A stretch of DNA of 64,000 nt from Chryseobacterium sp. Bi04 (GCF_918698085.1 NZ_CAKKLP010000018.1:1-64000); one strand, 5' to 3'; counted from the stretch's first letter, positions 41,528 through 51,330 are shown. Notes: generated by a model from the letters alone, not told the origin. Numbers and translations are program-made.

Positions 41528-41570
41528 GTAAAAGAGTTTGAGGTTGAAGAGTCTGAGAATTTGAGAGTTT
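41528..41570. repeat. Degenerate heptamer-like repeat
   Basis: The plus strand reads GAGTTTGAGGTTGAAGAGTCTGAGAATTTGAGAG (from 41534). On the minus strand this gives ACTCTCA, AATTCTC, AGACTCT, TCAACCT, CAAACTC in 7-nt phase, a looser version of the array at 46611. Confidence 0.35.
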
Positions 41571-41637
41571 TATTTTGATTATTAAAATAAGTATCGACAA
41601 ACAACTTTGAACTTTAGAATCTTAAATATATTGTATT

Positions 41638-41871
41638 ATGAAGTACATTCTTGAGCTGGTACTCTCTGCTATCATTATTTTCTTTGTCTGGAATATTCTG
41701 AAAAGGATATTTTTTAAGACGTTTTACGGTTATAGGTTCAACAATAACAGTAATCAGAATAACAGGCAGCAGGATATCCATGGCTCGAATAAAGAGAATA
41801 AGCAAAACCTTAAGTGGGATGCGGAAACCGTAGACTATGAAGAGGTGAAACAGAATAATGATAAAAGATAA
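41638..41871 (+). CDS. DUF4834 family protein
   Basis: The 77-residue protein has one N-terminal membrane helix (ILELVLSAIIIFFVWNILKR) and a polar Asn/Gln-rich tail that ends in LKWDAETVDYEEVK, the conserved tail motif of the family. It is 30 bp upstream of the YfhO-type gene, a common arrangement. The function is unknown. Confidence 0.85.
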   Translation: MKYILELVLSAIIIFFVWNILKRIFFKTFYGYRFNNNSNQNNRQQDIHGSNKENKQNLKWDAETVDYEEVKQNNDKR

Positions 41872-41901
41872 AAATTCCAAGAAAAAAAGATAATAACCAG
41901 C

Positions 41902-44442
41902 ATGGCGAAAAATAAAAGCTCAATTTATATTGCTATTTCATTAGTTGTATTTATAGTTTTAGCATTTTTATATTCCACCCCTGTCTTTACGGGAAAACAG
42001 CTTTTCCAGCATGACATTGTACAGTACAGAGGGGGAGCAAAAGAACTGCTCGACTATAGAGCCAATACAGGAAATGAAACCTACTGGAGTGACTCCATGT
42101 TTGGAGGAATGCCCACTTATCAGATGGGCAGCCAGTTTAAAGGTGATATTATCAAGAAAATTGACAGCAATCTGAATTTCCTGCCAAGGCCGGTTAATTA
42201 TCTGTTTCTGCTTTTTGCAGGCTTTTTCCTTCTGGGAATGGTAGTGGTCAGAAACTGGAAATATGCTCTGCTAGGGGCTACTTTCTTTGGCCTTTCTACC
42301 TATTTTTATATTATCATTGCTGCGGGGCATAATGGTAAAGTAAATACCATTGAATATTTCGCGCCACTTTTAGCCGGAATTCTATTGGTTTATATCCGGA
42401 AACAATACATCTGGGGATTCATTGTTACAACCCTTTTTATGGGGCTTCAGATTGCAGCGAACCACCCACAGATGACATACTACCTGTTCATTGCGTTAGG
42501 ATTTTTATTCCTTTCTGAACTGATCAGAGTGATCCTGAAGAAAACACAGATGAAGCATTTTCTTATTTCTTCGGGAATTATTGCGGTATCATGTATCATT
42601 GGAGTTGGAATGAATTCTCAAAGAATCCTTGCCAATTCTGAATATGTAAAAGAAACGGTTCGTGGAAAGCAGATTTTAACGAATGACAGCCATACTTCAG
42701 GAAAATCCGGAATGGATAAGGAAAGCATGCTGATGTGGAGCTACGGTAAACTGGAAACGTTAAATCTTTTCATTCCAAGGCTGATGGGTGGCGGAAGCCA
42801 GGAGCCGGAAGCTAAGGAAATGATGAGCAAAGTTCAGGAGCTTGTTCAGGAAAATGTAAGCTCACAAGCTGAAATGGACAGAATATCGAAAGGTTTCAGT
42901 GGAATGACATACTGGGGTGACCAACCGGGAACTTCAGGACCGGCATACCAGGGAGCTATTGTATGTTTTCTTGCTCTTTTAGGATTTTTCATTGCCCGAA
43001 AAAAATACCGTTACTGGATTTTAGGAGCTTCGATACTTACTGTTTTACTGGCATGGGGAAGTAACTTTATGCCATTATCCGATTTCTTTATTGACTATGT
43101 TCCGTTTTACAATAAATTCAGAGCACCTTCTTCAATCCTTGTTGTTGTAGAATTGTTATTCCCACTGATAGCCATCCTTGGGCTGTACAGATTCTTTACC
43201 GATGAAGAGCTTACTGAAGAATACAAACAAAAAACACTTCTTTATGTAAGTGGGGGAACATTAGGATTCGTATTGATTCTTTTGGTCTTCGGAAAATCAT
43301 TGTTAGGTTTCGCTACAGAAGGTGAAAGAACCTATTTCCCTCCTTTCCTACTTGATTATCTTGTGGATGAAAGATATAAACTGTTCAGAACAGATGCTGT
43401 TAAAGCCTTTATTTATGTAGCCATTACAGCAGCTGTTTTATTTTTCAGTTTAAAGAAAAAGCTGAATCAGAATATTGCTTTGGTAGTGATTGGTTTAGTA
43501 AGTTTATTCGACTTATGGACTGTGAATAAGCGTTATCTGAATGATGAAAATTATGTAGACAAAGTCTTTGCTGAAAATCCTTTCCAGACAGAAACTTCAG
43601 ATTTACTGGCTGAAAAAGTTCAGGCAAACCCGAGCTTATCCTCTATTCTTGATAATGTGAATGTCAACAAAACACTGGAAACAATTGCTGAAAAAGATAA
43701 GAGCCATTATAGAATTTATAACCAGACTTTAGGCGTAACAAGTGAGACAAATACTTCTTATTTTAAAGCATCTATTGGTGGTTATCATGCAGTAAAGTTA
43801 AGAAGGTATGATGACATTCTTAATGAATACCTGTCAAATATAGACAGTGTAAAGACTCCTAAAATTCTGAATATGCTTAATGCTAAGTATATGATTTTTG
43901 GAGGCCCCGCAGAACCTCAGGCTGTGCCTAATCCAAATGCCAACGGAAATGCATGGTTTGTAAGTGACCTGAAATTTGCAGATACACCCAATGAAGAAAT
44001 CAAATCTATTGGGGATATTGACAATAAAAAAACAGCTGTTATTGCCACTTCAGACAAATCTTATTTCGACAATAAACCTGTTCAGGCAGATTCTACAGCA
44101 TTTATCAATCTTACAAAATACCAGCCTAATGAACTGGAGTTTAAATCTCAATCCAGAACACCGCAATTGGCTGTGTTCTCTGAAGTTTACTATCCTCATG
44201 GCTGGAAAGTGCTGGTTGATGAAAAAGAAGTCCCTTATATCAAAGCAGATTATTTACTTCGTGCCGTACATGTTCCTGCAGGAAACCATCATGTCAGAAT
44301 GGTGTTTGAACCTGAAGTCATTGAAAAAGGAAAATGGATTTCCCTTATTTGTTTCGGACTATTTATAGCCCTGACAGCTTTTGGAATTTTCTGGATGAAT
44401 AAAAATAAGAAAAAGGAAACAGTAACTGAACCACAAGCTTAA
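41902..44442 (+). CDS. YfhO-type multispanning membrane protein
   Basis: The 846-residue protein has at least 11 membrane helices in the first ~530 residues, a long extracytoplasmic domain and a last helix near 818-836. The early loop QHDIVQYRGGAKELLDYRANTGNETYWSDSMFGGMPTYQM is the conserved catalytic-type loop (with Asp residues) of GT-C glycosyltransferases such as YfhO, which glycosylate cell-surface polymers in other phyla. The C-terminal PHGWKVLVDEKEVP segment is a family trait. It is followed by a GT4 gene, supporting a surface-glycan role. Confidence 0.85.
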   Translation: MAKNKSSIYIAISLVVFIVLAFLYSTPVFTGKQLFQHDIVQYRGGAKELLDYRANTGNETYWSDSMFGGMPTYQMGSQFKGDIIKKIDSNLNFLPRPVNYLFLLFAGFFLLGMVVVRNWKYALLGATFFGLSTYFYIIIAAGHNGKVNTIEYFAPLLAGILLVYIRKQYIWGFIVTTLFMGLQIAANHPQMTYYLFIALGFLFLSELIRVILKKTQMKHFLISSGIIAVSCIIGVGMNSQRILANSEYVKETVRGKQILTNDSHTSGKSGMDKESMLMWSYGKLETLNLFIPRLMGGGSQEPEAKEMMSKVQELVQENVSSQAEMDRISKGFSGMTYWGDQPGTSGPAYQGAIVCFLALLGFFIARKKYRYWILGASILTVLLAWGSNFMPLSDFFIDYVPFYNKFRAPSSILVVVELLFPLIAILGLYRFFTDEELTEEYKQKTLLYVSGGTLGFVLILLVFGKSLLGFATEGERTYFPPFLLDYLVDERYKLFRTDAVKAFIYVAITAAVLFFSLKKKLNQNIALVVIGLVSLFDLWTVNKRYLNDENYVDKVFAENPFQTETSDLLAEKVQANPSLSSILDNVNVNKTLETIAEKDKSHYRIYNQTLGVTSETNTSYFKASIGGYHAVKLRRYDDILNEYLSNIDSVKTPKILNMLNAKYMIFGGPAEPQAVPNPNANGNAWFVSDLKFADTPNEEIKSIGDIDNKKTAVIATSDKSYFDNKPVQADSTAFINLTKYQPNELEFKSQSRTPQLAVFSEVYYPHGWKVLVDEKEVPYIKADYLLRAVHVPAGNHHVRMVFEPEVIEKGKWISLICFGLFIALTAFGIFWMNKNKKKETVTEPQA

Positions 44443-44504
44443 TTCAATATTGTGGCAAACCATTCTGAATGGAACAAGCCGTTATAAAGAATCTCAACAT
44501 CAAA

Positions 44505-45791
44505 ATGGAACAGAAGAAAATATTGATTATCACCTATTACTGGCCTCCTGCGGGAGGTCCTGGTGTTCAAAGGTGGCTTAAGTTCGCAAAATATCTACCC
44601 GATTTTGGCTGGAAACCTGTGATCTACACTCCGGAAAATCCCAATTATCCGTTGGTAGATGAAACGTTGATGAAGGATGTTCCCAACGATATTGAGATGG
44701 TCAGAACAAGGATCTGGGAACCTTATCAGCTGGCAGAAAAGCTTAATAAAAGCAATAAAAAATTCAAAGCCGGGCAATTTGATGTAGGCGAAAACCAAAG
44801 CTGGAAATCCAGGCTTTCCATTTGGGTTAGGGGAAATTTCTTTATTCCGGATGCCCGGGTTTTTTGGGTCAAACCTTCTATTCAATTTTTAGAAAAGTAT
44901 TTAAAAGAAAATAAAATAGATATTGTAGTCACTTCCGGCCCACCCCATTCATTGCATCTCATTGGGCTAGGTCTTAAAAATAAGCTTCCCCATTTAAAAT
45001 GGATTGCCGATTTTCGTGATCCGTGGACGGAGATTTCTTACTACAAGCATTTAAAATTAACCAGAAGTTCGGATAAGAAACACCGTCAGTTAGAAAGTGC
45101 TGTATTTAAAAATGCAGATATTACCCTAGCCACCAGCTATACCGATGCTGAAAACTTTCGGAAAGCAGGAGCTCATGCCGTTTGTATTACTAATGGATTT
45201 GACGAGACTGATGCCCATGAAGATCCTAAACTGCAAAAGAACAAAACATTTACGCTAAGTTACATCGGCGTTTTGGAGCAATTACGGAATCCTGATAACC
45301 TTTGGCAAGCATTGGACGAACTGGTGAAAGAAAACATAGAGTTTTCAAAGGATTTTTCACTGAAATTTGTGGGAAGAATTGATGATAAGATCTTAGCTTC
45401 TCTTGAAAATTCCAGTTTGAAAAACCATATTTTAAACCTGGGTTATCTTTCCCATGGAAAAGCTGTTGAAGAAATGCAGAGTTCTGATCTTCTGCTTATC
45501 ACCAATTTTCCTAACGAGTCTTCAAAAGGGATTATTCCGGGGAAAATATTTGAATATCTGGCTTCAGGAAAACAGATTCTGTCATTTGGCCCTGATAAAG
45601 CCGATGTAGAAAAAATTTTAGAAGATACCCATGCCGGGAAGCACTTCGGATATCATGGTTCCGAAGAAGTAAAGCAGTTTATCCTGGAAAAATTTAAGCT
45701 TTGGAAAAGTGGAAATCTTAGTAAAAACACTCAACACATTGAACAGTTTTCAAGAAAAAATCTCACTCAACAGTTGGCAGACATTTTATAA
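44505..45791 (+). CDS. Glycosyltransferase, GT4-like
   Basis: From ATG 44505 the protein has 428 residues; a start at 44469 adds 12 residues with no hydrophobic core. It opens with KILIITYYWPPAGGPGVQRWLKFAKYL, the acceptor-side loop of GT-B enzymes, and the donor side has SYIGVLEQLRNPDNL, FVGRID and NFPNESSKGIIPGKIFEYLASGKQIL, with the EX7E-like Glu in KIFEYLA. It likely transfers a sugar from a nucleotide donor in the cytosol. It is the last gene of the DUF4834-YfhO operon. Confidence 0.87.
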   Translation: MEQKKILIITYYWPPAGGPGVQRWLKFAKYLPDFGWKPVIYTPENPNYPLVDETLMKDVPNDIEMVRTRIWEPYQLAEKLNKSNKKFKAGQFDVGENQSWKSRLSIWVRGNFFIPDARVFWVKPSIQFLEKYLKENKIDIVVTSGPPHSLHLIGLGLKNKLPHLKWIADFRDPWTEISYYKHLKLTRSSDKKHRQLESAVFKNADITLATSYTDAENFRKAGAHAVCITNGFDETDAHEDPKLQKNKTFTLSYIGVLEQLRNPDNLWQALDELVKENIEFSKDFSLKFVGRIDDKILASLENSSLKNHILNLGYLSHGKAVEEMQSSDLLLITNFPNESSKGIIPGKIFEYLASGKQILSFGPDKADVEKILEDTHAGKHFGYHGSEEVKQFILEKFKLWKSGNLSKNTQHIEQFSRKNLTQQLADIL

Positions 45792-45796
45792 AAAAA

Positions 45797-45855
45797 GCTG
45801 GAGGCAGGAATTGGGAAGACCATAGCTTCTTCCTTCCGGCATCCAGCTTCTCTCT
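45797..45855. terminator. Long imperfect hairpin, heptamer-phased
   Basis: The left units GCTGGAG, GCAGGAA, TTGGGAA and the right units CCTTCCG, GCATCCA, GCTTCTC are loosely complementary and in 7-nt phase. The outer arms AAGCTGGA/TCCAGCTT pair perfectly. It separates two convergent genes and likely ends the operon's transcript. Confidence 0.6.
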
Positions 45856-45858
45856 TTC

Positions 45859-46500
45859 TTATATCGTCCACTGATCATTGATCACCGCTATCAGATAATA
45901 TTTTCCCTGAAACTCTTCAAATACAAAACGAACGGTTTTCCAGTCCATTTCACTATTCTTTTCTGTTCCTTTGATATAGTTTTCTGTAAAATTAGCTGTA
46001 GGATAACTTTCTTTAAGATTATTCAGAGAGTTCCCTCCACCGATGAATTTATCTACAGAATACTGGGAAGCTGTAAAATCCTTAGAAAAAACCCATTTAC
46101 CCAGGTAGTCATTAATCGTTGCCTTGTATGGATCTCCGGAGCCATCCTGTGCTCCCCAGGTAAACAATGTTTTTGTAGGCTGAAACTGTTCAAAATCAGC
46201 TTTGGAGAAATGTTTGTCCCCTTTCATATCAACATGTGCATACATTGAAAAGCGAATTCCTTTTTCAGGATGAATTAATGAAGCAAATGTTTTATAATCT
46301 TTAGTTTTTAGGGCCTGCAGAACCTCATCGTTTACTTTCTTCAAAGAAGCTTCTCTTTCTTCTTTTGTAGGAAGTTTTCCAATACTGTCTGTTTTTGCCT
46401 GTGCAACAGAATCAACAATATTCGGAACCGGTTTTCCCGCTTCTTTCTTACAGGCGATTACTACAGTGAGTACTAATAGAGAAATAAGTAGTTTTTTCAT
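45859..46500 (-). CDS. Hypothetical lipoprotein
   Basis: The 213-residue protein has a type II signal peptide with lipobox VIAC (Cys17) followed by Lys-Lys. A helix with KEEREASLKKVNDEVLQALKTKDYKTFASLIHPEKGIRFS leads into an alpha/beta domain of the SnoaL/NTF2-like look (residues about 60-210), often found in small secreted binding proteins. No catalytic motif is seen. The family is unknown. Confidence 0.72.
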   Translation of the reverse strand: MKKLLISLLVLTVVIACKKEAGKPVPNIVDSVAQAKTDSIGKLPTKEEREASLKKVNDEVLQALKTKDYKTFASLIHPEKGIRFSMYAHVDMKGDKHFSKADFEQFQPTKTLFTWGAQDGSGDPYKATINDYLGKWVFSKDFTASQYSVDKFIGGGNSLNNLKESYPTANFTENYIKGTEKNSEMDWKTVRFVFEEFQGKYYLIAVINDQWTI

Positions 46501-46565
46501 ATTTTAATTTTAAGTGATGATAAAAAACACCAAAACTGATGCCATTACCGTGAGGAGGGGTACAA

Positions 46566-46663
46566 TGTATAATGTCGGATGTATAATGTATAGTGTATAA
46601 CTTCTGACCTCTCAACTCTCAATTCTCAACTCTCAACTCTCAACTCTTAACTCTCAACTCACA
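46566..46663. repeat. Heptanucleotide tandem repeat array (14 units)
   Basis: Without a break in phase the sequence reads TGTATAA, TGTCGGA, TGTATAA, TGTATAG, TGTATAA, CTTCTGA, CCTCTCA, ACTCTCA, ATTCTCA, ACTCTCA, ACTCTCA, ACTCTTA, ACTCTCA, ACTCACA. It lies between the lipoprotein gene and the ypdA promoter and has no coding role. Unit count could vary by slippage. Confidence 0.9.
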
Positions 46664-46715
46664 CCACCTGAAATTTTTGTCCTAAAAACCTCTATACAAT
46701 CTGCCAATTACGCCG

Positions 46716-46723
46716 TATCTTTG
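46716..46723 (+). promoter_or_regulatory. -7 promoter element TATCTTTG of ypdA
   Basis: A perfect TAnnTTTG ends 4 bp before the ATG at 46728, the same spacing as the mutS2-like gene. No strong -33 is visible. A leaderless or near-leaderless mRNA is expected. Confidence 0.6.
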
Positions 46724-46727
46724 TTCT

Positions 46728-47693
46728 ATGGAAATTTTGGATATTCTTATCATCGGAGCGGGCCCTATCGGTTTAAACTGTGCTATTGAAGCTCAAAAAA
46801 ATAACCTCAGTTACCTGATCATTGAAAAAGGAACTATTGTTAATTCACTGTATCATTATCCTTTGTATATGCGTTTTTTTTCAACCGCTGAAAAGCTTGA
46901 AATTGACGGGACTCCTTTTATCTCCCCTGCTCCAAAACCCGGCAGACAGGAAGCGTTGGAATATTATCAGGGAATTGCCAGGCAGAGAGATCTGAGTATT
47001 CATCTTTATGAAAAAGTACTAAAAGTTTTCAAAATTGATGATGTCTTTGAAATTGAGACTACAAAAGGAAAGTACTTTGCTAAAAATGTGGTGATTGCCA
47101 CAGGGTTCTATGATATTCCGAATGTGATGAACATTCCCGGTGAAAATCTTCCGAAAGTTCAACATTATTATACCGAGCCCTATCCTTACGCCAGGCAGAA
47201 AGTAGTGGTAATAGGCTGCAGTAATTCTGCGGTAGATGCAGCTCTTGAAACCTACAGAAAAGGAGCCGAAGTAACAATGATCATCCGGCATTCTGAAATT
47301 TCAAAAAGTGTAAAATATTGGGTAAAACCGGATATAGAAAATAGAATTTCAGAAGGCAATATAAAAGCCTATTTCAATGCTGAGATTATTGAAGTTAAAG
47401 AACAATCTGTTATTTTCAAAGACCATGACCATCAGATTCATGAGATTGAAAATGATTTTGTTCTGGCTATGACCGGTTACCTTCCAGACTTTGAATTTTT
47501 AAGGAATTCCGGTATAGAGCTGAATGGAGAATGCCTGAATCCCCAATACAATATGGAGACCATGGAAACCAACATCTCCAATCTGTATCTGGCGGGAGTG
47601 GTTTGCGGAGGAAAAGACACCCATTTATGGTTTATTGAAAATTCAAGGGTACATGCTGAAATGATTGTCAAAAATATAGTCTCCAAACGCTGA
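46728..47693 (+). CDS. ypdA: YpdA family bacillithiol disulfide reductase-like protein
   Basis: The 321-residue flavoprotein has an FAD-binding GAGPIGLNC motif (10-18) and the GCSNSAVDAAL motif for NAD(P)H (about 164-174), with ATGFYDIPNVMNIPGE as the linking loop. It is the YpdA/Bdr group, which reduces bacillithiol disulfide in Firmicutes using NADPH; Bacteroidota members are assumed to do so or to act on a similar thiol. The pyridine pocket lacks a CxxC, as is usual for YpdA. It runs convergently to the next gene with a 17-bp gap. Confidence 0.88.
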   Translation: MEILDILIIGAGPIGLNCAIEAQKNNLSYLIIEKGTIVNSLYHYPLYMRFFSTAEKLEIDGTPFISPAPKPGRQEALEYYQGIARQRDLSIHLYEKVLKVFKIDDVFEIETTKGKYFAKNVVIATGFYDIPNVMNIPGENLPKVQHYYTEPYPYARQKVVVIGCSNSAVDAALETYRKGAEVTMIIRHSEISKSVKYWVKPDIENRISEGNIKAYFNAEIIEVKEQSVIFKDHDHQIHEIENDFVLAMTGYLPDFEFLRNSGIELNGECLNPQYNMETMETNISNLYLAGVVCGGKDTHLWFIENSRVHAEMIVKNIVSKR

Positions 47694-47710
47694 TGGCAGT
47701 CATCAGATCA

Positions 47711-49741
47711 TCAAAAATCAATTTTTATACCCAGAGTACAATTTCTTTTTGCTGCCGGATTATAAAACCTGTTTCCGAAAGCATTACTATCAAATCCTGC
47801 AACATATTCAGTATTGTAGAGATTTTGGATCTGCAGGTATATGTTGAGGTTTGTTTTTTCTATATGCATAGGAAACCCAAGCAGGATATTGCCTACAAAA
47901 GAGGATTCTGACCATATTGTATTAGCATCATTTAAGGGAGTCTTTGAAATATAAAAATGGGAATAGCCGATGGATAATTTTTCGAAAAAAGTAAAATTCA
48001 ACAGACTGCTAATGCTCGTTTCCGGAACACCTGTTAAATCATTTCCTGAGAAATCATTATTATTCTGCCTGTAATTATCAAACTTAAAGTGATAAAAGCT
48101 TCCGGAAAACCGGAATTTAAAGTCATTGAAGAATTTATTTTTCAGATTAAATTTTCTGGATTCTAAAAGGATTTCGAAACCTTTCTGAATGGTCTTTCCC
48201 TGATTTACAAAATATTCCTGCCCTGCTTCATTCTGTCTTCTTACTATTGCATTATTCATCCTGAAATCAAAGTAACTTCCTTCAGCAAAAATCATATTTC
48301 CAAATTGCTTTCTTATTCCAATCTCTTTATTCCAGCCATATTCAGGAATAAGATCGAGATTAAATGCCTGGTTTGAGGCACGGATTTCTTCATTGGTAGG
48401 GGCCGAATTTCCTTTTCCTACTTTTCCTCTGACAGCAAATCCTTTTCCCAGGAGATAAGCAATTCCAACATTAGGAAGCCATTGATTTTTAAACCTTATA
48501 CTTCCATTTTCAACTCCTGGATATAACTTCTCCCACTGATAAGAATTTGAATGCAGGCTTAGGGAAATATCTGTAAAAAGCTTTTCATCAATGTTCAGCT
48601 TTTGAGAAAGAAAATAAAATCCGGAACGGTTTTTAATATGATCAAAATTCTGGGGCTTTCCATTTATTCCTTGGTTGTTATCATAATTTCTAATCTGGAT
48701 ATCATTAATTCCACCTTCAAAGCCAACTCTGTAAGCGAGGTACATATGATTCCATTTTTTCTCATAGTTCAGGTGGGTTCTTAAGGCAAAATTATTTTCA
48801 AAACGTTTTTCAAAATTAGAGATAAAAGGATTTTTAAAATCAACATAGGAACCTTGCACCAAAACAAAATGTGAAAAATCCGGATGACTCTTAAACTCAT
48901 GGGAGACACCTGCAATAATCATTTTGTTACGTATCCCCGCATTTTGTCCTTTTGCCCCCGGAAGCGCTCCTGTAGCTGGTCTCGCCTGTTTTCTATCAGA
49001 CTGCATCTGTTCCAAGGTAAGCCCTCCCGGTGTCTGATACTCTAAATCAGAATATAAAAGCATAGTATGTAAGGAGGCATTTTCCGAATACGTGAAATTG
49101 TCTTTCAGATACACCTGCTTTCTTTCAACCGCAGACTGTTCTCTGTAAGATTCTGTTGTGTAATAATTTTGAAAAATCTCAAAAAAATGTTTACCAGACT
49201 GCTTAGAAAAATCAAAACTCTGGTTAAAAGATCCATAACTTCCTATAGCTAAGTGAGCAGATAGATGATCAGACTTTCTTGTCTGCAAAAGAAGTGTACC
49301 GCCTGTTACCGATCCGTAATCACCACTTTCAGGGCCTTTATAGATTTCCATTTTGTGAATCAATTCAGGGGAAATAAGATTAAAATAAGTATTTCCGGAT
49401 GCATCAGATAAAATGAAATCATCGAGGTATACTTTAATGTTTCGTACCCCAAAAGGTGACCTTAGGGCACTTCCGCGAATAGAAATCCTATAGCTCGCCG
49501 GAGAGCGTTCTTCCATTCTTGCTCCGGCAATCTGGTTGACAGATTCAAGCATCCGCTCCGGGGTATTCTGTTTGAGAAGATCTCCCGAAATTACTCCCAC
49601 AGACTTTGTAGAAGTAATAAAAGGAACTGGTTTTTTATAAGCATCAATTCTTATTTCTGAAATCAATGCTGCTGAATCTTCTTTTTGTGAAAAGAAAATA
49701 GAAGTCCAGAATATAAAAAACAGGCAACAGTATTTAGGCAT
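47711..49741 (-). CDS. TonB-dependent outer membrane receptor
   Basis: The 676-residue protein has a short signal peptide, no carboxypeptidase-like repeat and a plug domain with RISIRGSALRSPFGVRNIKVYLDDF (about 85-110) and EIYKGPESGDYGSVTGGTLLLQ (about 132-153). A 22-strand barrel follows and the chain ends in an aromatic (GIKIDF). This form is that of siderophore or vitamin receptors (FecA/BtuB-like) rather than SusC. The ligand is unknown. No Fur box or riboswitch is seen upstream. Confidence 0.87.
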   Translation of the reverse strand: MPKYCCLFFIFWTSIFFSQKEDSAALISEIRIDAYKKPVPFITSTKSVGVISGDLLKQNTPERMLESVNQIAGARMEERSPASYRISIRGSALRSPFGVRNIKVYLDDFILSDASGNTYFNLISPELIHKMEIYKGPESGDYGSVTGGTLLLQTRKSDHLSAHLAIGSYGSFNQSFDFSKQSGKHFFEIFQNYYTTESYREQSAVERKQVYLKDNFTYSENASLHTMLLYSDLEYQTPGGLTLEQMQSDRKQARPATGALPGAKGQNAGIRNKMIIAGVSHEFKSHPDFSHFVLVQGSYVDFKNPFISNFEKRFENNFALRTHLNYEKKWNHMYLAYRVGFEGGINDIQIRNYDNNQGINGKPQNFDHIKNRSGFYFLSQKLNIDEKLFTDISLSLHSNSYQWEKLYPGVENGSIRFKNQWLPNVGIAYLLGKGFAVRGKVGKGNSAPTNEEIRASNQAFNLDLIPEYGWNKEIGIRKQFGNMIFAEGSYFDFRMNNAIVRRQNEAGQEYFVNQGKTIQKGFEILLESRKFNLKNKFFNDFKFRFSGSFYHFKFDNYRQNNNDFSGNDLTGVPETSISSLLNFTFFEKLSIGYSHFYISKTPLNDANTIWSESSFVGNILLGFPMHIEKTNLNIYLQIQNLYNTEYVAGFDSNAFGNRFYNPAAKRNCTLGIKIDF

Positions 49742-49843
49742 CAGAAATTAAGAATATTGAAGATCAAAAGTTAGTAAAAATTATCAAACTGCTCTTTTGA
49801 TCCTATTCTATTGAAAACTTTACATTTTCGGCCCTGATTGGTA

Positions 49844-51079
49844 TTATGATCCAGCCTTTATGGCTTCTTTATCTTTAAGCATCCATGGAACTATATAATA
49901 AAAGCCTATGGCAATCAGTATTGCCAACACACCAGTTCCTATCCACAGGGTGTTGAAACCTAGTTTATCTGCAATCAATGTTCCTATATAAGGTGTAATA
50001 ATAAAAGCTATTGAAAAAGACATTCCGTTCAGTCCCATATAAGCTCCTTTATTATTTTCTCCCGAGCGCAGTGCAGTAATGGTTGACATAAAAGGCAGGG
50101 TCCATATTTCTCCCACACAAAGCAAGGTCATGGAAACCAACAATACCACCATACTGTAGTCGAAGGCCAGCATAGCATAGGAAAATCCACACAAGAAAGT
50201 TCCTATCAGCATTGTAAAGCCTAAGGTGAAATATTTCTCAGCCAGCTGTACAAATCCCATTTCAAGCAATACGATCAGGAAGCCACTGTAACCCAGAATA
50301 AATCCTATATTCTGCTGACTCAAATGAGCGGTATCCTTATAGAAAATAGTCAATGTACTGAATAACTGGAAAAAACAAATGGAAAACAGCATACAGAATA
50401 CACAGTATACCAGAAATTTACGGTCTCTATAGGGAGAATTCTCCTTTTTAATGGCGATAGCTTCTTTTACATTTCTTGCTTTCTTCTTAGCTAATCTTGT
50501 ACGTTTTCTGAAAAACCAGATGTACATTAATCCGGCCAGTAAAGCGGCCAAAGCATTACTGAAAAATAAAAATTCATAAGAAATAGCAGATAGAATACCT
50601 CCTAATGCAGGACCTATAGAAAATCCTAAATTAACAGCCATCCTGTTTAATGAAAAGGCTCTGGTGATATTCTCCGGCCTGGCATATTTTGTAATAGCCA
50701 CCGAGTTGGCGGGCCGGAAAGTTTCACTTACAATACTCTGCAGCAAAATAATTCCTGCCAGTCCTGCTTCTGTTGTAAAAAGAGGAATTAAACAAAATAA
50801 GGGTACGCTCAAAAGTAAACTTAGGCTCTGCACCTTGTATTCACCAATTTTATCGGTGATCATTCCACCAAACCATGAACCTATCACTGAACCTATTCCA
50901 AAAAAGCTAAGGACAATTCCGGAATTTTCAATGCTAAAATGTAAATGGTCTGTCATATAAACTCCTAAAAAAGGAAGTACCATAGAACCCGCCCTGTTGA
51001 TTAGCATTACCAACGCCAGCATCCAACTCTCTTGCGAGAGTCCTTTGAAAGAACTCGTGTATAAGTTAATTAATTTCAC
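49844..51079 (-). CDS. MFS transporter
   Basis: The 411-residue protein has 12 predicted membrane segments and the MFS loop 2-3 motif GSWFGGMITDKIGEYKVQ (67-84), with the second-half partner MGFVQLAEKYF near the middle. It fits the drug/small-molecule efflux branch (MdtH-like) but no substrate can be inferred. It appears to be a single gene. Confidence 0.83.
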   Translation of the reverse strand: MKLINLYTSSFKGLSQESWMLALVMLINRAGSMVLPFLGVYMTDHLHFSIENSGIVLSFFGIGSVIGSWFGGMITDKIGEYKVQSLSLLLSVPLFCLIPLFTTEAGLAGIILLQSIVSETFRPANSVAITKYARPENITRAFSLNRMAVNLGFSIGPALGGILSAISYEFLFFSNALAALLAGLMYIWFFRKRTRLAKKKARNVKEAIAIKKENSPYRDRKFLVYCVFCMLFSICFFQLFSTLTIFYKDTAHLSQQNIGFILGYSGFLIVLLEMGFVQLAEKYFTLGFTMLIGTFLCGFSYAMLAFDYSMVVLLVSMTLLCVGEIWTLPFMSTITALRSGENNKGAYMGLNGMSFSIAFIITPYIGTLIADKLGFNTLWIGTGVLAILIAIGFYYIVPWMLKDKEAIKAGS

Positions 51080-51218
51080 AATAATATTGGGGGAAAAATT
51101 TAAAATGCAAAGTTAGAGAAAATAGCCCATATCCCTCTGTTGTGAGCGAATAATTTTCAGCTTTACACTGTTTTTAAAGACTTTAGAATAAGTCGCAAAA
51201 AAGATAGTAAAATAAAAA

Positions 51219-51242
51219 AGCCGGAAGAAAACTCTTCCGACT
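51219..51242 (-). terminator. Terminator after the SDR gene
   Basis: AGCCGGAAGA and TCTTCCGACT pair with one mismatch. On the minus strand the stem is followed by TTTTTTA (plus A-run 51211-51218). It lies about 90 bp past the stop at 51331. Confidence 0.75.
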
Positions 51243-51330
51243 CTGACAAGTAAAACCTGCATTTATTTTGAATTTAACAATTTAAAAGCTACGTAAAGTA
51301 TGTTTCGCGAGGCTTTAAATTTTAAATCTG

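Noticed and set aside
46566..46663. Heptamer array considered as a phase-variation switch of ypdA
   Set aside because: It lies outside the coding region and more than 50 bp from the -7 box, so unit-number changes would not alter frame or core promoter spacing.
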